This document shows positions 27,784 to 31,776 of a stretch of DNA of 31,776 nt, one piece after another. Each line of letters starts with the position of its first letter. The first letter of the stretch is position 1. Origin of the DNA: Saccharothrix sp. NRRL B-16348 (GTDB taxonomy: Bacteria; Actinomycetota; Actinomycetes; Mycobacteriales; Pseudonocardiaceae); assembly GCF_001280085.1 (NCBI RefSeq), contig NZ_LGED01000272.1:1-31776 (forward strand), read 5' to 3'. The translations under genes were made by a program, and so were the position numbers. A model generated the notes under the pieces. That model ran no database searches. It worked only from the letters and a program-made list of their open reading frames with translations, and was not told the origin of the DNA.

Positions 27784-28016
27784 CCGAGACCACGGTGGAG
27801 CAGTCCGTGCTGGAGATCCTGGCCGGCGCGCTCGACGTGAGCGTCGACGTGCTGCGCGGCGAGCCCGTGCTGGCCCGGCACGAGTGGGACAGCATCAGCT
27901 CGCTGGACGCACTGGCCCAGTTGGAGAACCGGTTGGACGTGTCGCTGGACCTGCGCGCGTTCCACGCCGCCCGGACCGTCGACGACGTCGTGGCGCTGGT
28001 GCGACCCACCTCCTGA
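27780..28016 (+). CDS. acyl carrier protein, FkbH partner
   Basis: The product is 78 aa. ATG 27780 overlaps the FkbH stop. A four-helix ACP pattern is visible, with phosphopantetheine site Ser38 in EWDSISSLDAL, and it ends TVDDVVALVRPTS. The coupling to FkbH points to glyceryl as its cargo. A 127-base gap with a hairpin separates it from the N-hydroxylase gene. Confidence 0.93.
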   Translation: MTETTVEQSVLEILAGALDVSVDVLRGEPVLARHEWDSISSLDALAQLENRLDVSLDLRAFHAARTVDDVVALVRPTS

Positions 28017-28030
28017 CCCACCTTCCCGAC

Positions 28031-28053
28031 GCCGGTGCGCATCCGCACCCGGC
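28031..28053 (+). other. small hairpin between the ACP and N-hydroxylase genes
   Basis: GCCGGTGCG (28031-28039) can pair with CGCACCCGGC (28044-28053), with one bulged base and a four-base loop, 15 bases after the ACP stop. It could tune read-through from the C3-unit genes into the N-N genes. The rest of the 28017-28143 gap holds nothing I recognise. Confidence 0.35.
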
Positions 28054-28143
28054 GACGCGGACCGGCCGCGCACCCGCGCCCCGTCCGCACGTCCCGCACG
28101 CCGGCACCGCCGCCGCGGCGCCGCCCGACAAGGCTTGGAGACT

Positions 28144-29460
28144 GTGTTGGACCACCAGGATGTAGAACTGCTCGCGATCGGAGCGGGCCCCGCGAACCTG
28201 GCCCTGGCCGTCGCGCTGGAGGAGCTGTCCCCCGACCTCGCCGCCCGCGCGCTCGTCGTGGAGCAGCACGACGACATCGTGTGGCAGCGCGGCATGCTGC
28301 TGCCGTGGTCGCAGAGCCAGGTGTCCTTCCTCAAGGACCTGGTGACGCTGCGGAACCCGACCAGCCCGTACTCCTTCGTCAACTACCTGCACTCGACGGG
28401 TCGCCTCGACGAGTTCATCAACCTCGGCACCTTCACGCCCTACCGCCTGGAGATCTCGGGCTACCTGGCGTGGGTGGCGCGGTCGCTGACGAAGGTCCGG
28501 CTCCAGCACGGGCGGCGCGCGGTGGCCGTGGAGCCGCAGCACGGTGAGACCGGCTCGGTCGACCGGTGGCTGGTGCGGTTCGCCGACGGCAGCACGGTGT
28601 CCTGCGCCACGCTGGTCATCGGCGTCGGCCGCGACCCGCACCTGCCGACGGAGTTCGCGGCGCTGCCCCGGGAACGCGTGGTGCACAGCACCGAGTTCGT
28701 GACCCGGATCGGCGCGCTCGACCCGCAGGGCGAGCACCGCATCGTCGTGGTCGGCGGCGCGCAGAGCGCCGCGGAAATGCTGTGGTCGGCGCACGAGACC
28801 TTCCCGCGCGCCAAGGTGACGATGGTGATGCGCTCGATCGGCCTCAACGGCTACGAGAGCAGCAAGTTCACCAACGAGCTGTTCTACCCGTCGTTCGTGG
28901 ACAAGTTCAACGAGGCGCAGCCGGACGCGCGGACGCAGCTGCTGCGCGAGATGCACCGCACCAACTACGCGGGCCTGTCGCCGACCATGCTGGACAACCT
29001 GTACCACACGATGTACCTGGAGAAGCTGACCGGGACGCAGCGGCTGTCGATGGTGACGATGGCCGAGGTCGTGGACACCGCGCTGGTGGACGACGAGGTC
29101 GTGCTGACGCTGCTGGACCGCCGCACGGGCGAGCGCAGCGAGCTGCGCTGCGACCGGGTGATGCTCGGCACCGGCTTCGACAAGCGGATGCCGACCCTGG
29201 TCCGCGCGATGGCCGCCGAGGTGGGCCAGGAGGACTTCTCCGTCACCCGCAACTACCGCCTCCAGCTGCCCGACGCGGTGTCCGCCCGCGTGTACCTGCA
29301 GGGCGTGAACGAGGCCACGCACGGCATCGCCGACTCGCTGATCAGCGTCCTGGCGATCCGGGCCGCGGAGATCGTCGCCGACCTGGACGACGCACCCGTG
29401 CCCGTGGTGGCGCAGCGCGTCACCGACGAGCTGTTCGCCGAAGCACCCCAACCCGCTTGA
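28144..29460 (+). CDS. lysine/ornithine-type N-hydroxylase (flavin N-monooxygenase)
   Basis: The product is 438 aa from GTG 28144; GGAG lies just upstream, but TTG 28135 and TTG 28147 are also possible starts. FAD binding GAGPANL (13-19), the family block LLPWSQSQVSFLKDLVTLRN (followed by PTSPYSF), the NADPH motif VVVGGAQSAAEML (Gly204-Ser208), VMLGTGFDKRMP and the closing EATHGIADSLISVLA place it in the IucD/SidA/PvdA/MbtG group. These enzymes hydroxylate the side-chain amine of L-lysine or L-ornithine. There is no NRPS or siderophore synthetase here. Next to a cupin and a MetRS-like gene, its N-hydroxy amino acid is most likely the nucleophilic partner for N-N bond formation, as in s56-p1 and triacsin pathways. 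The choice of lysine over ornithine is inference. Confidence 0.93.
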   Translation: MLDHQDVELLAIGAGPANLALAVALEELSPDLAARALVVEQHDDIVWQRGMLLPWSQSQVSFLKDLVTLRNPTSPYSFVNYLHSTGRLDEFINLGTFTPYRLEISGYLAWVARSLTKVRLQHGRRAVAVEPQHGETGSVDRWLVRFADGSTVSCATLVIGVGRDPHLPTEFAALPRERVVHSTEFVTRIGALDPQGEHRIVVVGGAQSAAEMLWSAHETFPRAKVTMVMRSIGLNGYESSKFTNELFYPSFVDKFNEAQPDARTQLLREMHRTNYAGLSPTMLDNLYHTMYLEKLTGTQRLSMVTMAEVVDTALVDDEVVLTLLDRRTGERSELRCDRVMLGTGFDKRMPTLVRAMAAEVGQEDFSVTRNYRLQLPDAVSARVYLQGVNEATHGIADSLISVLAIRAAEIVADLDDAPVPVVAQRVTDELFAEAPQPA

Positions 29461-29479
29461 CCCGAGAGGAGTCGTCACC

Positions 29480-29851
29480 ATGATGGAAATCCGCACCCTG
29501 GACCGGGACAACCTGAAGCTCGACAACGGCCTGGTCGCCCAGCGCCTGATGCCCTGGGACCTGGTCAACGCGCCGTTCGAGGGCTCGTGGTGCGTGGTGC
29601 GCCCCGGCGCCGAGTCGGGCGCGCACGGCCACCACGAGTACGAGATCTGGGTCGCCATGACCGGCGAGGCCGAGATCATCACGGAGGCCGGCGCCACCCC
29701 GTTCAAGGCGGGCGACGTCGTGCACTTCACGCCGCACGAGAAGCACCAGGTCGTCAACAAGGGCGCCGAGGACTTCCAGTTCTACGCGATCTGGTGGGAC
29801 GCCGAGCTGGCCGGGAAGTTCGCCGCCCGCCACGGGGGAGCCGCCTCGTGA
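29480..29851 (+). CDS. single-domain cupin, inferred N-N bond-forming half of a split hydrazine synthetase
   Basis: The product is 123 aa, starting at ATG 29480, 20 bases after the hydroxylase stop. Cupin motif 1 is complete: His49, His51, Glu55 and Gly62 (HGHHEYEIWVAMTG). Motif 2 is also complete: His89 and Asn93 (HEKHQVVN). A metal site is therefore expected. In hydrazine synthetases (Spb40 family) a zinc cupin domain rearranges an unstable O-aminoacyl hydroxylamine ester into the N-N product and is fused to a MetRS-like domain that makes the ester. Here the two parts are separate, with the cupin stop overlapping the MetRS-like GTG by four bases, so equal production is likely. Confidence 0.88.
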   Translation: MMEIRTLDRDNLKLDNGLVAQRLMPWDLVNAPFEGSWCVVRPGAESGAHGHHEYEIWVAMTGEAEIITEAGATPFKAGDVVHFTPHEKHQVVNKGAEDFQFYAIWWDAELAGKFAARHGGAAS

Positions 29852-31517
29852 CGACCCGTTCCCGACCGGCGATCGTCGTCGCCGCCACCCCCACGTCGAA
29901 CGGCGACCTGCACGTCGGCCACATGTCGGGCCCGTACCTGGGCGGCGACGTGTACGCGCGCTACCTGCGCGCCACCGGTCGCCAGGTGCTCTACACGACG
30001 TGCACCGACGACAGCCAGAGCTACGTGGTGTCCACCGCGCACCGGCGCGGCCTGGCGCCCGACGAGCTGGTGCGGACGTCGATGGCGAAGATCGAGCGGT
30101 CGCTCGAGGCGATGGGCACGCTGATGCCGGGCCTGCCGCCCATCGACGACCGGTACCGGACGACGGTGCTGGACTTCCTCAAGGAGCTGCACGCCGCCGG
30201 CCGGTTCCAGCTGCGCAAGGTGCAGCTGCCGTACGCGCGCAATGCGGGCGCGTTCCTCTACGACGGGCTCGTCACCGGCACCTGTCCGTCCTGCCTGGCC
30301 GCGAGCTGCGGCGGGGCGTGCGAGAACTGCGGCCACCCGAACAACTTCGACGAGCTGCTCGACCCGAAGTACACCATCGACCCGAGCGACACCGTGGTGT
30401 TCCGGGAGTGCGAGATCCTCGTGCTGGCGATGGAGGACTACCGCGAGCGGCTCACGTCCTACTACGCGGCGCGCACGCCGCGCTGGCGGCCGCACGCCCG
30501 GCAGCTGATCAGCGAGCTGCTGTCCAAGCCGCTGCCGGACATCCCGGTGACGATCCCCGGCACGTGGGGCATCGCCGCGCCGTTCCCGGAGACCCCGGGC
30601 CAGATCGTCTACCCGTGGGTCGAGGCGATGCCCGCCTCGATGTACGCCACGTGGTGGACGGCGACGCAGCTGGGCAGGCCGACGACGGAGGTGGACGAGC
30701 TCTGGCGAGCGGACCACGACGCGGAGCTGGTGTACTTCCACGGCTTCGACAACGTCTACCACTGGGGTCTGGTCGACCTGGTGATGCTGCTGGCGCACGG
30801 TGACAAGTACACGACGCCGGAGTCCAACGTCTGCAACGAGTTCTACGACCTGGACGGCGAGAAGTTCTCCACCAGCCGCAACCACCTGATCTGGAGCGCG
30901 AGTTCTCCACCAGCCGCAACCACCTGATCTGGAGCGCGGACCTGCTGGCGGAGGTGCCGCGCGACCTGGTGCGGTTCTACCTGGCGCTGACCGGGCCCGA
31001 GTTCCAGCGGGCGAACTTCACCCGCGAGTCACTGCACTCGACGACCACGCGCCGCCTGATCACGCCGTGGAACGACCTGGCCGAGGCCATCGCGCTGGCC
31101 ATGGTCGGGGTGGACGGCACCCGTGCGCTGCCGACGACCGAGGCCGGGCGCTGGCGCGCGGCGACGGTGCTCAAGCGGTTCCGGCTGTGCTACGACCTGC
31201 CCGGGTTCAGCATGGGCCGCGCCGCGGAGACGATCGTGACGCAGCTCGGACGGCTCCGCGCGCTGGCCGACTCGGTGGACCACCGCCGCAACGGCAAGGC
31301 GCCGACGCAGCCCGGCGACCTGCTGCTGGAGGCACGCACGCTGCTCGCGTGCGCCGCGCCGATCCTGGTCGACGTGGCGGCCGACGTGTCCGCGCAGGGC
31401 GTGGACCTGGCCATCGGCGACGACATGCCGGCCGAGATCCGGCCGTTCCGGTTCCCGTCGCTGCCCGGCACGCACGCGCCGACCGGGCAGCAGGCGGCTC
31501 TCGACGGCGTGAGCTAG
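29848..31517 (+). pseudogene. methionyl-tRNA-synthetase-like protein, frame broken by a 38-bp tandem duplication
   Basis: From GTG 29848 the frame runs to a stop at 30925-30927; the rest of the protein continues in another frame from about 30939 to 31517. Deleting one copy of the exact 38-bp repeat (30863-30900 and 30901-30938) restores 543 codons. Class I synthetase motifs are HVGH (22-25), a zinc knuckle with Cys146, Cys149, Cys158 and Cys161, and KFSTS (339-343) for KMSKS. The C-terminal 190 residues are helical, like an anticodon-binding domain but divergent. In the hydrazine pathway such a protein activates an amino acid and esterifies the N-hydroxyl group of hydroxylysine. As written, the product stops 17 residues after KFSTS and would be non-functional; an assembly error is as likely as a real mutation. 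Confidence 0.85.
30863..30938. repeat. exact 38-bp tandem duplication
   Basis: Bases 30863-30900 and 30901-30938 are identical (38 of 38). They span the KFSTS-motif region and the following SRNHLIWSA of the MetRS-like gene. The unit is not a multiple of three, so it shifts the frame. Confidence 0.97.
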
Positions 31518-31530
31518 GAGGCGACCCACC

Positions 31531-31776
31531 GTGAAGCTGCTGACCATCGAGACCCGCCAGTACCTCGAGTACTACCACTCGCGCTACCGGCAGGTGCAGG
31601 ACCTGGGCGTGGACCTGTACGTGCTCAACGGCGAGGGCACCGAGGACTTCTGGCCCGCCGACCACTACCGCCTGGTGGGGTCGAAGAACATCGACGAGAT
31701 GATCGCCGCCGCCAAGCAGTGGCACGCCACCGAGGCGTTCGACGGCGTGATCACGTTCTCCGAGGCCGCCGTCGTC
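31531..31776 (+). CDS. ATP-grasp ligase, N-terminal part (cut by window edge)
   Basis: GTG 31531, with AGGAGG about nine bases upstream, opens a frame of 82 codons to the right edge. The sequence (MKLLTIETRQYLEYYHSRY; LGVDLYVLNGEG; IDEMIAAAKQW; FDGVITFSEAAVV) fits the pre-ATP-grasp domain of carboxylate-amine ligases, where the Ser-Glu turn precedes the helix leading to the ATP lid. The catalytic parts lie beyond the window. Thirteen bases separate it from the MetRS-like gene, so it belongs to operon B; it could form an amide with the hydrazino or amino acid product. Confidence 0.75.
   Translation, partial: MKLLTIETRQYLEYYHSRYRQVQDLGVDLYVLNGEGTEDFWPADHYRLVGSKNIDEMIAAAKQWHATEAFDGVITFSEAAVV

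Noticed and set aside
28144..29460. Siderophore biosynthesis as the role of the N-hydroxylase
   Set aside because: No acyl/succinyl transferase, NIS synthetase, NRPS or iron transporter is in the window, while the N-N partners are adjacent.
30954..31517. Separate gene for the C-terminal half of the MetRS-like protein
   Set aside because: The GTG at 30954 lacks a ribosome site, and the exact 38-bp duplication fully explains the break; the halves join in frame when one copy is removed.
29848..31517. Housekeeping or antibiotic-resistant second methionyl-tRNA synthetase
   Set aside because: KMSKS is altered to KFSTS, the C-terminal region is divergent, and it is translationally coupled to a cupin beside an N-hydroxylase, the context of hydrazine synthetases. 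Only a phylogeny would settle it.

Overview
The window is about 31.8 kb of very GC-rich DNA with GC-biased third codon positions, frequent GTG starts and many 4-base ATGA/GTGA overlaps. It also carries an F420-type LLM oxidoreductase and an FkbH/ACP gene set. This points to a filamentous actinomycete; a Pseudonocardiales genus such as Saccharothrix, Lentzea or Actinosynnema is my guess, not something the sequence proves. No tRNA, rRNA, CRISPR array, insertion sequence or phage gene was seen, and no stretch longer than 300 bases lacks a gene or a gene remnant.

Left part (1-20543), general and accessory genes. It opens with the 5' part of a gene for a VMAP-type conflict-system protein (minus strand, cut by the window edge). 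Next come a 14-helix MFS exporter with a fused winged-helix-like tail, a heavily frameshifted alpha/beta hydrolase remnant, a zinc-free MDR oxidoreductase and a secreted PL7 alginate lyase with a discoidin-like domain. A two-component system (8129-8788 and 6894-8132) is divergent from a lipoprotein / peptidoglycan-binding adaptor / MacB-type ATPase / permease operon (8927-12337). Then follow a small conserved-looking protein, glmS, a secreted ricin-lectin/CE2-like esterase, an LLM oxidoreductase coupled to an APC permease, a minus-strand pair (a NIPSNAP-like protein and a 172-residue unknown), and a protein ending in a YjbR-like domain.

Right part (20649-31776), a biosynthetic gene cluster running off the right edge. 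Operon A (20706-24645), behind a recognisable promoter, encodes an M1 aminopeptidase homologue that has lost its catalytic and zinc-binding residues, a D-amino-acid-oxidase-like flavoenzyme and a VOC protein. Operon B (24908 onward) encodes a KASIII-like enzyme, an FkbH glyceryl-loading enzyme and an acyl carrier protein. These are followed by a lysine/ornithine-type N-hydroxylase, a small cupin, a methionyl-tRNA-synthetase-like protein and the start of an ATP-grasp ligase.

N-hydroxylase, cupin, MetRS-like protein and DAO-like oxidase are the parts of the hydrazine (N-N bond) forming machinery known from s56-p1 and triacsin biosynthesis. Here the cupin and MetRS parts are separate genes instead of one fusion. 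KASIII-FkbH-ACP is the C3 (glyceryl) unit set known from tetronates. The inferred product is a hydrazine- or N-N-containing metabolite that may carry a glyceryl-derived unit, joined to an amino acid by the ATP-grasp enzyme. As given, the MetRS-like gene is broken by an exact 38-bp tandem duplication (30863-30938). Removing one copy restores a 543-codon frame, so this is either an assembly error or a recent mutation.
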